DNA from: Pengzhenrongella frigida
GTDB taxonomy: Bacteria > Actinomycetota > Actinomycetes > Actinomycetales > Cellulomonadaceae
NCBI RefSeq assembly: GCF_004168625.1
Contig: NZ_SDWW01000018.1
Coordinates: 16,767-80,766 of the forward strand
DNA: 64,000 nt
Direction: 5' to 3'
Numbering within the stretch: position 1 is the first letter of the stretch; each line of letters opens with the position of its first letter. Position numbers and translations under genes: made by a program. Below, in pieces: positions 9,213 to 17,205 of this stretch. The notes below the pieces were generated by a model. That model was not told the origin of the DNA and did not search any database. It saw only the letters and a program-made list of their open reading frames with translations.

Positions 9213-10100
9213 GTGAGCAACGAGCAGCGCGAGCAGGTCAGGAGCGGGAGAGGGTTCATCGCTGCTCTGGACCAGAGTGGTGGCAGCACCCCGCGGGCGT
9301 TGAAGCTGTACGGGCTCGACGAGTCCACATACTCGAGCGAGAGCGAGATGTTCGCGCTCATCCATGAGATGCGCAGCCGGATCATCACCAGTCCGGCGTT
9401 CACCGGCGACCGGATCGTGGGCTCGATCCTCTTCGAGATGACGATGGACCGTCAGATCGGCGGCACGGGTGCGGCGGAGTACCTGTGGGAGGAGAAGCGC
9501 GTCGTCCCCTTCCTGAAGGTCGACAAGGGGCTCGCCGAAGAGGTCGACGGCGCCCGGGTCATGAAGCCCATCCCGGACCTTGGTGCCCTGCTCTCCCGCG
9601 CGAGGTCTCATGGTGTGTTCGGCACCAAGATGCGCTCGGTCATCAGGCTCGCCGACCCGGCTGGGGTGTCCGCCGTGGTGGGTCAGCAGTTCGCGGTAGG
9701 GAAGGAGATCATCGGCGCCGGGCTGGTGCCGATCATCGAACCCGAGATCGACATCCACAGTCCCCAGAAAGCCGCGGCCGAGGAGCTGCTCAAGCCCGCG
9801 ATCCTCGCTGAGCTCGGACGGCTCGACGCGGATCAGGTCATCATGCTCAAGCTCACCCTGCCGGACGAGGCAGACCTCTATGCCGACCTGGTGGAGCATC
9901 CCCGGGTGCTACGGGTGGCTGCCCTGTCCGGCGGGTACACCCGCGAGGACGCCACAGCGCGCCTCGCTCAGAACCACGGCGTGATCGCGAGCTTCAGCCG
10001 GGCCCTGACCGAGGGCCTGACCGCCCAGCAGAGCCAGGCCGAGTTCGACGCGGCCCTCGAGCTCGCGATCGCCAGCATCTATGCGGCGTCGATCACCTGA
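9213..10100 (+). CDS. fda: Fructose-bisphosphate aldolase, class I
   Basis: A 295-residue cytoplasmic enzyme that cleaves fructose 1,6-bisphosphate into glyceraldehyde 3-phosphate and dihydroxyacetone phosphate in glycolysis. It matches the short bacterial class I type: GRGFIAALDQSGGSTP at the N terminus, PFLKVDKGL (phosphate/Schiff-base region), GTKMRSVI, VPIIEPEIDI and MLKLTLPDEADLY, where the Lys of MLKL is a plausible Schiff-base residue. It needs no metal, unlike the class II enzyme most actinobacteria use. The GTG at 9213 has a GGGGAAG ribosome site. It stands alone and converges on the VOC gene. Confidence 0.92.
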   Translation: MSNEQREQVRSGRGFIAALDQSGGSTPRALKLYGLDESTYSSESEMFALIHEMRSRIITSPAFTGDRIVGSILFEMTMDRQIGGTGAAEYLWEEKRVVPFLKVDKGLAEEVDGARVMKPIPDLGALLSRARSHGVFGTKMRSVIRLADPAGVSAVVGQQFAVGKEIIGAGLVPIIEPEIDIHSPQKAAAEELLKPAILAELGRLDADQVIMLKLTLPDEADLYADLVEHPRVLRVAALSGGYTREDATARLAQNHGVIASFSRALTEGLTAQQSQAEFDAALELAIASIYAASIT

Positions 10101-10110
10101 CCGTCCGACG

Positions 10111-10530
10111 TCAGGTGTCGTGGAGCCACGGGGTGAAGCAGATCCCGACCAGGAGACCGTCCGGGGTCTGCAGCCGGGCGATGATCTGGTGCCAGGGTTC
10201 GGTGCGGGCGGGGTGCAGCAGCTGGTAGCCCTTGTCCACGAGCTCGCCGGCCGCCGCCTCGACGTCGTCGACCTCGAACTCGATGCACGCCTGCGGCACC
10301 GGGTGCGAGTCGGGCCACTGCGGCTGACCGAAGCAGGCCGTCGCCGCCTCCGTCAGCGGCCAGACACCGAAGTGCTTCACCCCGGCGAGGCCTTCGAAGA
10401 AGACGTACTGGGAGTCGACCGCGGTGATGGCCGAGCGGAGGGGGAGCCCCAGGGTGTCGCGGAACAGGCGACGGTCCTGGGTGGGGTGGCCGGTGATGAC
10501 CGTGAAGCTCGCAACGAAACGGACGTCCAT
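10111..10530 (-). CDS. VOC-superfamily (glyoxalase/bleomycin-resistance fold) protein
   Basis: A 139-residue single-domain protein starting MDVRFVASFTVI; a second ATG at 10539 lies three codons upstream. It has two beta-alpha-beta-beta-beta-type halves, with the typical ending FEVDDVEAAAGELVDKGYQLLHPARTEPWHQIIARLQTPDGLLVGICFTP. Members bind metals or antibiotics, or act as glyoxalases, dioxygenases or epimerases; the sequence does not say which. It is convergent with the aldolase gene (10-base gap) and divergent from the HNH-like gene. Confidence 0.75.
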   Translation of the reverse strand: MDVRFVASFTVITGHPTQDRRLFRDTLGLPLRSAITAVDSQYVFFEGLAGVKHFGVWPLTEAATACFGQPQWPDSHPVPQACIEFEVDDVEAAAGELVDKGYQLLHPARTEPWHQIIARLQTPDGLLVGICFTPWLHDT

Positions 10531-10562
10531 GCGGCCCAAGCCTAGGCCGTAGCCTTCTCGGC

Positions 10563-11006
10563 ATGAGCACCCTTGATGAGGTCGGCGAGCGGGATGCCTG
10601 GCGATGCTGGCTGTGCGACGAGCCGGTCGACCCCGACGCCTCCGTCAACGCCGACCGCGGTCCCAGCATCGATGGCGGCGCCGCACCCAAGGGCAAGAAG
10701 GCGACCCCGGGCGCGGAGCGACTCGCGCACCGGGCCTGCAACACGCGCAAGGGTGCGGTCACGCCCGTGGTGGCCTGGTCGCCCGACCTGTTCGTCGTGG
10801 AGCCGGCACCGATCGTGTCGACCGTCGAACGGCTGACCCGCAAGGGTGGGCGGGAGCTGGTGGCGCGCTGTCCCAGCCGGGCGGACGCCGAGGACGCCGG
10901 CGCCTGGCTGGTGGACCGGCTGTCCCGGTTCGCGCCGGGGCTGGCCGTCACGACGCAGGTCGAGCCGGGCGGCGGGCAGTTCCTGCTGATGCTGCGCGCC
11001 GGCTGA
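10563..11006 (+). CDS. Small protein with degenerate HNH-like Cys pattern
   Basis: A 147-residue protein of unknown function. The N-terminal half has CWLCDEPVDPD and later AHRACNTRKG, the two metal-knuckle ends of an HNH endonuclease. The middle DH..P element that supplies the catalytic His is replaced by ADRGPSIDGGAAPKGKKATPG. The second half (residues about 75-147) is an alpha/beta region ending QVEPGGGQFLLMLRAG. It may be a zinc-binding, catalytically altered HNH relative. The ATG at 10563 lies 23 bases from the end of the VOC gene's divergent start region. The gene reading is fairly safe from codon use; function is not known. Confidence 0.68.
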   Translation: MSTLDEVGERDAWRCWLCDEPVDPDASVNADRGPSIDGGAAPKGKKATPGAERLAHRACNTRKGAVTPVVAWSPDLFVVEPAPIVSTVERLTRKGGRELVARCPSRADAEDAGAWLVDRLSRFAPGLAVTTQVEPGGGQFLLMLRAG

Positions 11007-11039
11007 GCGCTGATTGAGCTCCGGTTGAGCGCCGCGCGG

Positions 11040-11660
11040 TCAGACCGGCTCGGACAGGCCGAGCAGCACCCCGGGGATCGTCTCGCCCAGCACCTGGTCG
11101 GCGGGTAGCCCGGCCGGATCGGTGATCGTCCGGACGGCGACGCTCCGCAGGTACAGCGAGCACAGGATCTCCGTGAGCTGCCCGATCGGCATGGTCGGAC
11201 GACGGCCGAGCCGGCGCAGCGCCTCGGTGATCACCTCGGCGACCTCCTGCTCGAACCGGTTGCGGTGCGCCAGGTACTGCCGTCCGGCATCCGGATGGCG
11301 CAGCGCGGCCAGCAGGTACTCGGTCTGGATGAGGTACCAGGTCCGCGCGTGCGGCCGGATGCGGTCGAGGATGGTGCCGATGCCGCTCAGGTCGAGCTCG
11401 GGGGCCAGTTCGACGCCGTCGCGCACGAGGCCGACCATCTGCTCCGACAGCTGCTCGAACAGGGCGTAGAACAGGTCGTCCTTGGTGGAGAAGTTCGAGT
11501 AGAAGGCGCCCCGGGTGAACCCGGCGGCCGCGGCGAGGTCGTCGACGGTGGCGGCGCCCAGGCCCTTCTCGGCGAACACCTCGGCGGCGGCGTCGAGCAG
11601 GCGCGCCCGGGTGGCCGTGCGACGGCGGCTGGGGGCGGGGGCGGGGGTGGCGATGGTCAT
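11040..11660 (-). CDS. TetR-family transcriptional regulator
   Basis: A 206-residue regulator. Residues about 18-65 form the TetR DNA-binding domain (ARLLDAAAEVFAEKGLGAATVDDLAAAAGFTRGAFYSNFSTKDDLFYALF). The rest is an all-helical ligand/dimer domain. It is divergently transcribed from the MMPL-YhgE pair, with a 17-base palindrome between them, so it very likely represses the exporter operon and itself until an inducer binds. It is 137 bases from the MMPL start. Confidence 0.9.
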   Translation of the reverse strand: MTIATPAPAPSRRRTATRARLLDAAAEVFAEKGLGAATVDDLAAAAGFTRGAFYSNFSTKDDLFYALFEQLSEQMVGLVRDGVELAPELDLSGIGTILDRIRPHARTWYLIQTEYLLAALRHPDAGRQYLAHRNRFEQEVAEVITEALRRLGRRPTMPIGQLTEILCSLYLRSVAVRTITDPAGLPADQVLGETIPGVLLGLSEPV

Positions 11661-11717
11661 GGCGGAGTCCAGGGTAGCGATGCGGAGAACCCCCGAGCGC
11701 GAACTCGCGGATACAGA

Positions 11718-11734
11718 AACGTATTGGATACGTT
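11718..11734. promoter_or_regulatory. Palindromic operator between tetR-type gene and MMPL gene
   Basis: AACGTAT-TGG-ATACGTT: perfect 7-base arms around a 3-base centre. It lies 64 bases before the MMPL ATG and 58 bases from the TetR start. Size, symmetry and location fit a TetR dimer site. Confidence 0.75.
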
Positions 11735-11797
11735 AGTGTACGGAAGTCGTCCCACGAGTTTGGGCGACGCATGCCGTCGCACGTCGGGAGCCCGTGA

Positions 11798-14515
11798 ATG
11801 TCCTCGCAGCTGTATCGACTCGGCCGGGCCATGGCGCGGTACTGCCGGTCCGTGCTCATCGTCTGGGTCCTGCTCCTGACCGCCCTGGGCGGCGCGGTCG
11901 TGGTCAGCGGGGGAGAGCTCGAGGACAGCCTCTCGATCCCGGGGACCGAGGCGCAGGACGGTCTCGACGTGCTCGCGCAGCGCTTCCCCCAGGTGGCCGG
12001 CACGAGCGGGCAGCTGCTGTTCGTCGCGCCGGCCGGTGAGTCGATCGCCGAGCACACCGACCAGGTCACCGCGGTCCTGGATGCGGTCCGCGAGGTGCCC
12101 GACGTCGTGGCGGTCACCGACCCGTTCGACCCCGCGAACGCGCTCGACGTGTCCGCCGACGGCGCGCACGCGATCGCCACCGTCCAGCTGAGCGCGCGGC
12201 TCGGGGACCTGGACCCGGCGACGGTGCCGGCGCTCGAGACGGCCGCCGTGCCGGTCGGTTCGGACCTCGAGGTGCACATCGGCGGGGCGGTCTTCACGCA
12301 GACCAGCGTGCACATCTCCCCGTCCGAGGGGCTCGGGCTGGTGGTCGCGCTGCTGGTCCTGGTGATCACGTTCGGCTCGCTGCTCGCCGCGGGGCTGCCC
12401 CTGCTCACCGCCGTGCTCGGGATCGCGGTGGCGATGACGGCCGTGCTCACGATCGCCGCCGCCACGCCGGTGAGCAGCACCGCGCCCACCCTCGCGCTGA
12501 TGATCGGGCTCGCGGTCGGGATCGACTATGCGCTGTTCGTGCTCTCGCGCCACCGCAGCCAGCTGGCGACCGGGATGGACGTCATCGAGTCCATCGCCCG
12601 CTCCGTGGCCACCGCCGGGAGCGCCGTCGTCTTCGCCGGGGCGACGGTGATCATCGCGCTGTGCGGCCTGTTCGTGGTGCAGATCCCGTTCCTCACCGTC
12701 ATGGGCCTGACGGCCGCCCTCGCCGTCGCGATCGCGGTCCTGGTCGCCCTCACGGCCCTGCCCGCCCTGCTGGCCGCGTCCGGGGAGCGGCTGCGGCCGC
12801 GACCGGGATCGCGCGCGGCGGCCCGGGCCCTGGTCGAGCAGAGCGGCGACGAGCCGACGCAAGGGGGCAGGGTGCGGCACACCCTGGGCGCCCGGTGGGT
12901 CGCCCTGGTCACCCGCGTGCCGGTGCTCACGGTCGTGCTCGTGGTGGTGGGACTGCTGGCGATGGCCATCCCGGCGAAGGACCTCGAGCTGGGCCTGCCG
13001 GACAACGGCACGGCCGACGTCGGCACCCCCCAGCGCGAGACCTACGACCTGGTGGCCGACGCCTTCGGGGCGGGCTACAACACCCCGCTGCTCGTCACCG
13101 TCGACATCATCCGGACCACCGACCCGGTCGGCGTCATGGCGGACCTCGCCGACGACCTGCGCGGCCTGGACGGGGTGGCCGCGGTGGGTCTGGCGACCCC
13201 GAACGAGACCGCCGACCTGGGCATCGTCCAGGTGATCCCCGAGACCGGTCAGGCCGACCCGGCCACGGCCGCGCTGGTGGCGGAGATCCGCGGTCAGCGC
13301 GACGTGCTCGAGGAGCGCTACGGGATCACCGATCTGCGGGTCACCGGTCAGGTGGCCGTGACGATCGACGTCTCGGACCGGCTGGCCGACGCCCTGCTGC
13401 CGTTCGGCCTCTTCGTCGTCGGGCTCTCCCTGCTGCTGCTCACCGTCGTCTTCCGCTCCATCGCCGTTCCGCTCAAGGCCACCATCGGCTACGTGTTCTC
13501 CGTGCTGGCGGCGTTCGGCGCGGTCGCCGCGGTCTTCGAATGGGGGTGGGCGGCAGACCTGCTCAACGTGTCCAAGGTGGGGCCGGTCATCTCGTTCCTG
13601 CCGATCATCCTCATGGGTGTGCTCTTCGGCCTCGCGATGGACTACGAGGTCTTCCTCGTCTCGCGGATGCGTGAGGCCTACGTGCACGGATCGACCGCCC
13701 AGCGGGCCGTGCGGAGCGGCTTCCGGGCCAGCGCCCGGGTCGTCACGGCGGCCGCGATCATCATGATCAGCGTCTTCGCCGCCTTCGTCCCCACCGCCAC
13801 CTCGACCGTCAAGCCCATCGCGCTCGGCCTCGCAGTCGGCGTGTTCGTCGATGCCTTCCTCGTGCGGATGACCCTGGTGCCGGCCGTGCTCGCGCTGCTC
13901 GGCGATCGCGCCTGGGCCCTGCCCGGGTGGCTGGACCGCCGTCTGCCGTCGCTCGACGTCGAGGGGGCGGCCCTCGAGCACCACCTCGCGCACGAGGCCT
14001 GGGTGCGCACCCACGGCGAGGCGGACGTCCGGCTGGACGAGGTCACCGTGCACGACGACGCAGGCGCCGTCGTGGTCGGGCCGGTCAGTGCCGTGGCCCG
14101 CCGGGGGCAGATCCTGGTGGTCGCCGAGGCCGACCCCGTCGCCCGGCGGGCGTTGCTCGCCGTCGTGGCGGGCCGGCTCGCCCCGAGCTCCGGCACGCTC
14201 GTCGTGCTCGGCCGGGTGCTGCCCGACGAGGCGGCCGCGGTGCGGGCGCGGGTGCCGTACCTCGCCGGCCCCGGTGCCCCGGCGCTGTCCTCGGTGCACG
14301 GACGCAGGCTCGTCGTCGTCGACGACGTGGCGGAGGACGAGACCGGCGGGCCGACCGGCACCACCTGGGCCGAGCTGGTCGCGCTCGCCCGTGCCGGCAC
14401 GACCGTCGTCGTCGGCTGCGCCGGGCGGACCGCAGCCCTCTCCCAGGTGCCGGCCTATCTCGTGGTCGCACCCCGGCGACCACACCCGTCCGTCCTCGAG
14501 GAGGTGGCGCCGTGA
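11798..14515 (+). CDS. MMPL/RND-type exporter fused to a degenerate ABC-ATPase-like domain
   Basis: A 905-residue protein. Residues 1 to about 715 form an MMPL exporter: two repeats of one helix, a large outside loop and five helices, with the second repeat starting near residue 370. FGLAMDYEVFLVSRMREAY and GLAVGIDYALFVLSRHR hold the Asp-Tyr pairs that relay protons in MMPL proteins. Residues about 718-905 are unusual. The order of elements follows an ABC nucleotide-binding domain (VSAVARRGQILVV, ALLAVVAGRLAPSSGTLVVL, LPDEAAAVRARVPYLAG, RRLVVVDDV). However, the P-loop reads EADPVARRA with no GxGKT, and LSGGQ is absent, so ATP binding is unlikely. It forms an operon with the YhgE/Pip gene (4-base GTGA overlap). 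Confidence 0.88.
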   Translation: MSSQLYRLGRAMARYCRSVLIVWVLLLTALGGAVVVSGGELEDSLSIPGTEAQDGLDVLAQRFPQVAGTSGQLLFVAPAGESIAEHTDQVTAVLDAVREVPDVVAVTDPFDPANALDVSADGAHAIATVQLSARLGDLDPATVPALETAAVPVGSDLEVHIGGAVFTQTSVHISPSEGLGLVVALLVLVITFGSLLAAGLPLLTAVLGIAVAMTAVLTIAAATPVSSTAPTLALMIGLAVGIDYALFVLSRHRSQLATGMDVIESIARSVATAGSAVVFAGATVIIALCGLFVVQIPFLTVMGLTAALAVAIAVLVALTALPALLAASGERLRPRPGSRAAARALVEQSGDEPTQGGRVRHTLGARWVALVTRVPVLTVVLVVVGLLAMAIPAKDLELGLPDNGTADVGTPQRETYDLVADAFGAGYNTPLLVTVDIIRTTDPVGVMADLADDLRGLDGVAAVGLATPNETADLGIVQVIPETGQADPATAALVAEIRGQRDVLEERYGITDLRVTGQVAVTIDVSDRLADALLPFGLFVVGLSLLLLTVVFRSIAVPLKATIGYVFSVLAAFGAVAAVFEWGWAADLLNVSKVGPVISFLPIILMGVLFGLAMDYEVFLVSRMREAYVHGSTAQRAVRSGFRASARVVTAAAIIMISVFAAFVPTATSTVKPIALGLAVGVFVDAFLVRMTLVPAVLALLGDRAWALPGWLDRRLPSLDVEGAALEHHLAHEAWVRTHGEADVRLDEVTVHDDAGAVVVGPVSAVARRGQILVVAEADPVARRALLAVVAGRLAPSSGTLVVLGRVLPDEAAAVRARVPYLAGPGAPALSSVHGRRLVVVDDVAEDETGGPTGTTWAELVALARAGTTVVVGCAGRTAALSQVPAYLVVAPRRPHPSVLEEVAP

Positions 14516-16464
14516 AGCGCCCGATCACCCGTGCCGCCGCCGTCCTGCTCCTGCCGACCGTCTGCGGTGTGCTGGCCCTGTGGTCCCTGAGCGGGCGGGC
14601 CGACAACCTCGCCCTGCTGCCGGCCGCCGTCGTCAACCTGGACCAGATCGTCACCTCGTCCGAGGGCGACGACGAGCAGACCATCGCCGCCGGTCGCCTG
14701 CTCGCCGGGGCCCTGACCTCGCCGCAGACGCCGGCCGAGGAGACGCTGGACTGGCAGCTCACCGATGCCGGGGATGCCGAGAAGGGACTCACCGACGGCA
14801 CCTACCAGGCGGTCCTGACGATCCCGGCCGACTTCTCCGCCACGATCGCCGCACTGTCGAAGGCGGGCCGGGGCGAGGGCACCGCCGAGCCCGCCACGAT
14901 CCAGGTCCGGAGCAACGACTCCGCCAGCGTCCTGGTCGGGCTGCTCACCGACCAGGTCGCGGACGCGGCCGCGGCGAGCGTGGGCCGCCAGATCACCACC
15001 GGCTTCCTCGTCTCCACGTTCGACGGTTTCAGCGAGCTGAGCGTCGGGCTCGGCGAGGCCGCGGACGGTGGGGCACAGCTGCGGGACGGCACGACGGCCC
15101 TCGCCGCGGGAGCGGGCACCCTCGCGGCCGGCGCGGGGGAGCTCGCGGTCGGGACGGGCGAGGTCGCCGCCGGGGCGATCGACCTCGCCGCCGGGGCCGA
15201 CGACCTGGCCGCCGGCGCCCGGCGGGTATCCGGCGGAGCCGCGGACCTGGCTGCCGGAGTGACCACGCTCGGGACCCAGGCCGCCACCTTGCCGCAGAGC
15301 ACCCAGACCCTCGCCACCGGCGCCACCCAGGTCGCCGGCGGCCTCGGCGAGCTCGCGACCGGCCTGGCGGCGCTGGCCGAGCAGTGCTCGCTCGTGACGC
15401 CGTCCGCGGAGTTCTGCGGCCAGCTGGGCAGCGCTGCGTCGTCCGCCGGGTCGCTGGTCGCGGGGGCCGACCAGGTCGCAGCCGGTACCGGGAGCCTCGC
15501 CGCCGCAGCACCTGCCCTGCGGGACGGCATCGGCACCCTGGGTGCCGGTGCGACCGCGTTGGCCCAGGGAGCGGCATCGGTGCATGCGGGCGCGGGCGCC
15601 TTGGCCACCGGCGTCGGCACCCTGGCCGACGGTGCGGGGCAGGCGGCCGACGGGGCCGCCGCGTTGAGCACCGGGGCGACGGGACTCGCGACCGGCGCCA
15701 CTGACCTGACGGTCGGGGCGCAGGATCTTGCCGCCGGACTGAGCGACGCCGCCGGCGGGGTGCCCGACCTCACGGGGGCGGACGGCGCGGTGCTCGCCGA
15801 CGTCGTCGTGCAGCCCGTCGTCGCGCAGTCCTCGCGGATCAACGCCTCGCCCGGTGGGGCGACGGACTCCGCCCCCCTGGTGGTCGCGCTGGTGCTGTGG
15901 CTCGGGGCGTTCGCCAGCCTGCTCGTCCTGGAGGCGCTGCCCGCCCGGAAGCTCGCGGCGCCGTCCTCCGCGGCCGGGGTCGCGCTGCTCGGCTGGCGCC
16001 GGTCCGCGGTCTGGGGGCTGGTGCAGGCGGCCGTGCTCGGGGCGAGCCTGCCGCTGCTGGGGATCTCGCTGGTGTCGCCGGTGGCTGCCGTCGGTCTGAC
16101 GGCGCTCGCGGCGGTCGTGTTCGCGGCGATCAACCAGGCGCTGGTCGCCCTCTGGGGACGCACCGGGTGGGTGGTGTCCATCGCGCTGCTCGGCGCGCAG
16201 GTCGCTGCGCTCGGCGGCATCGTGCCGATCGAGACCGCACCGGCGGTCTTCCGCGCCCTCAACGGGGTCCTCCCGGTCCCGCTCGTCGTCGACGGGCTGG
16301 CCCACCTCACCCTCGGTGGGCAGGTCGGCTCGCTCTCGACCGTGGTCGCCAGCCTGCTCGGATGGCTCGTGGTCTCGCTCGGCGTGAGCACCCTCGTGGC
16401 CCGAGGCCGGCAGCAGACCTCGGTGGCGCGGCTGCGGCGCGACCTGGTCGCCGTCCCCGCCTGA
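14512..16464 (+). CDS. YhgE/Pip-family membrane protein
   Basis: A 650-residue protein with one N-terminal helix, a long outer region and about five C-terminal helices. The middle (residues about 190-430) is built of many seven-residue LAxGAxx-type repeats (LAAGAGTLAAGAGELAVGTG and so on), the hallmark of YhgE/Pip proteins (phage infection protein, ESX-related and lipid/peptide export loci). The GTG at 14512 overlaps the stop of the MMPL gene (GTGA); the frame is open much further upstream, but only as a shadow of that gene. Two Cys (EQCSL and EFCGQ) lie in the outer region and could pair. It probably works with the MMPL protein in export or resistance. Confidence 0.87.
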   Translation: MKRPITRAAAVLLLPTVCGVLALWSLSGRADNLALLPAAVVNLDQIVTSSEGDDEQTIAAGRLLAGALTSPQTPAEETLDWQLTDAGDAEKGLTDGTYQAVLTIPADFSATIAALSKAGRGEGTAEPATIQVRSNDSASVLVGLLTDQVADAAAASVGRQITTGFLVSTFDGFSELSVGLGEAADGGAQLRDGTTALAAGAGTLAAGAGELAVGTGEVAAGAIDLAAGADDLAAGARRVSGGAADLAAGVTTLGTQAATLPQSTQTLATGATQVAGGLGELATGLAALAEQCSLVTPSAEFCGQLGSAASSAGSLVAGADQVAAGTGSLAAAAPALRDGIGTLGAGATALAQGAASVHAGAGALATGVGTLADGAGQAADGAAALSTGATGLATGATDLTVGAQDLAAGLSDAAGGVPDLTGADGAVLADVVVQPVVAQSSRINASPGGATDSAPLVVALVLWLGAFASLLVLEALPARKLAAPSSAAGVALLGWRRSAVWGLVQAAVLGASLPLLGISLVSPVAAVGLTALAAVVFAAINQALVALWGRTGWVVSIALLGAQVAALGGIVPIETAPAVFRALNGVLPVPLVVDGLAHLTLGGQVGSLSTVVASLLGWLVVSLGVSTLVARGRQQTSVARLRRDLVAVPA

Positions 16465-16478
16465 CCGTCCCCGCCTGA
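16451..16478. repeat. Tandem duplication across the YhgE stop codon
   Basis: CCGTCCCCGCCTGA occurs twice head to tail. The first copy contains the gene's stop (16462-16464) and the second follows directly, so the duplicated stop region is silent for the protein. Confidence 0.85.
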
Positions 16479-16525
16479 CCCGTCGCGGCCGCGGCCACGG
16501 CTGTCCGGTGAGGGCCGCGGGGCAC

Positions 16526-16548
16526 CATAGACTCATGTTGTGTCTATG
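16526..16548. promoter_or_regulatory. Inverted repeat over the GntR start codon
   Basis: CATAGAC at 16526-16532 and GTCTATG at 16542-16548 are perfect inverted arms nine bases apart, covering the GTG start at 16540. TAGACT (16528-16533) could be a -10 box whose start point is about 16540, giving a leaderless mRNA. A regulator bound here would block its own promoter. Confidence 0.6.
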
Positions 16549-17205
16549 TTGCCCACGAGTCCCTCCGCCGCCGACGTCGCCTACCGCTACGTCAAGGAAC
16601 TGGTCCTCGACGACCGTCTGCCGGGCGGCAGCATGATCAGCGAGGGGCAGATCGCCGGTCAGCTCACGGTGAGTCGGACCCCTGTCCGTGAGGCCTTCCT
16701 TCGGCTGGAGGCCGAGGGATGGCTGCGCCTGTACCCGAAACGCGGCGCGGTCATCGTGCCGATCGCCGCGGGGGAGGCGCGCGCCGTCGTCGATGCGCGG
16801 CTGCTGCTCGAGGTGCACGCCGTCGAGTCGCTGGCCACCGCCGACGACCGTGCGCGGCTGCGCGCCGCGCTCGAGTCCTCGATCGCCCGGCAGAGCGCGG
16901 CCCTCGACGACGGCGACCTCGAGGCCTACTCCCGACACGACACGGAGTTCCATCTCGCGATCGTGGCGGCAGGCGGCAACGCGCTGCTCACGAGCTTCTG
17001 CGTGTCGTTGCGCGAGCGTCAGCACCGGATGACGGCACGGTCGCTGTGGCGCGACGTCGAGCGCGCCCGGGGCTTCGTGCGCGGACATGCCGAGCTCGCC
17101 GTCCTGGTCGGCGCCGGGGACGTCCCGGGTTTCGGCGCCGCGCTGCGACGCCATCTGCGCGACGCCCACCTGGTCGAGCGCGCGGCCGACGCGGCGACGC
17201 TGTGA
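16540..17205 (+). CDS. GntR-family regulator with FCD ligand domain
   Basis: A 221-residue regulator. Residues about 8-75 are the winged helix (AYRYVKELVLDDRLPGGSMISEGQIAGQL.VSRTPVREAFLRLEAEGWL). Residues about 85-210 are the FCD domain, with helices carrying the metal/ligand positions seen as RHDTEFHLAIV and RGHAEL. The GTG at 16540 is chosen because a -10-like TAGACT places the RNA start there; an in-frame ATG at 16546 is an alternative. The MFS gene follows with a 4-base GTGA overlap, so the regulator probably controls uptake or efflux of an acid-type ligand through that transporter. Confidence 0.88.
   Translation: MSMLPTSPSAADVAYRYVKELVLDDRLPGGSMISEGQIAGQLTVSRTPVREAFLRLEAEGWLRLYPKRGAVIVPIAAGEARAVVDARLLLEVHAVESLATADDRARLRAALESSIARQSAALDDGDLEAYSRHDTEFHLAIVAAGGNALLTSFCVSLRERQHRMTARSLWRDVERARGFVRGHAELAVLVGAGDVPGFGAALRRHLRDAHLVERAADAATL

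Noticed and set aside
11657..14485. 942-codon minus-strand open frame opposite the MMPL gene
   Set aside because: Antisense shadow; composition rich in Asp, Arg, Gly and His without any domain, and the plus-strand protein has clear motifs.
13927..14511. N-terminal extension of the YhgE/Pip gene
   Set aside because: Frame is open, but it is the shadow of the MMPL gene; the GTG at 14512 with a 4-bp overlap starts a proper membrane helix.
15080..15760. Possible DNA repeat array or CRISPR-like region
   Set aside because: The periodicity is protein-level: degenerate codons for heptad-like LAxGAxx repeats of the YhgE family, with no constant DNA repeat or spacer.
14455..17169. 904-codon minus-strand open frame opposite YhgE and GntR genes
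   Set aside because: Repeats in it are only the mirror of the LAxGA repeats on the other strand.
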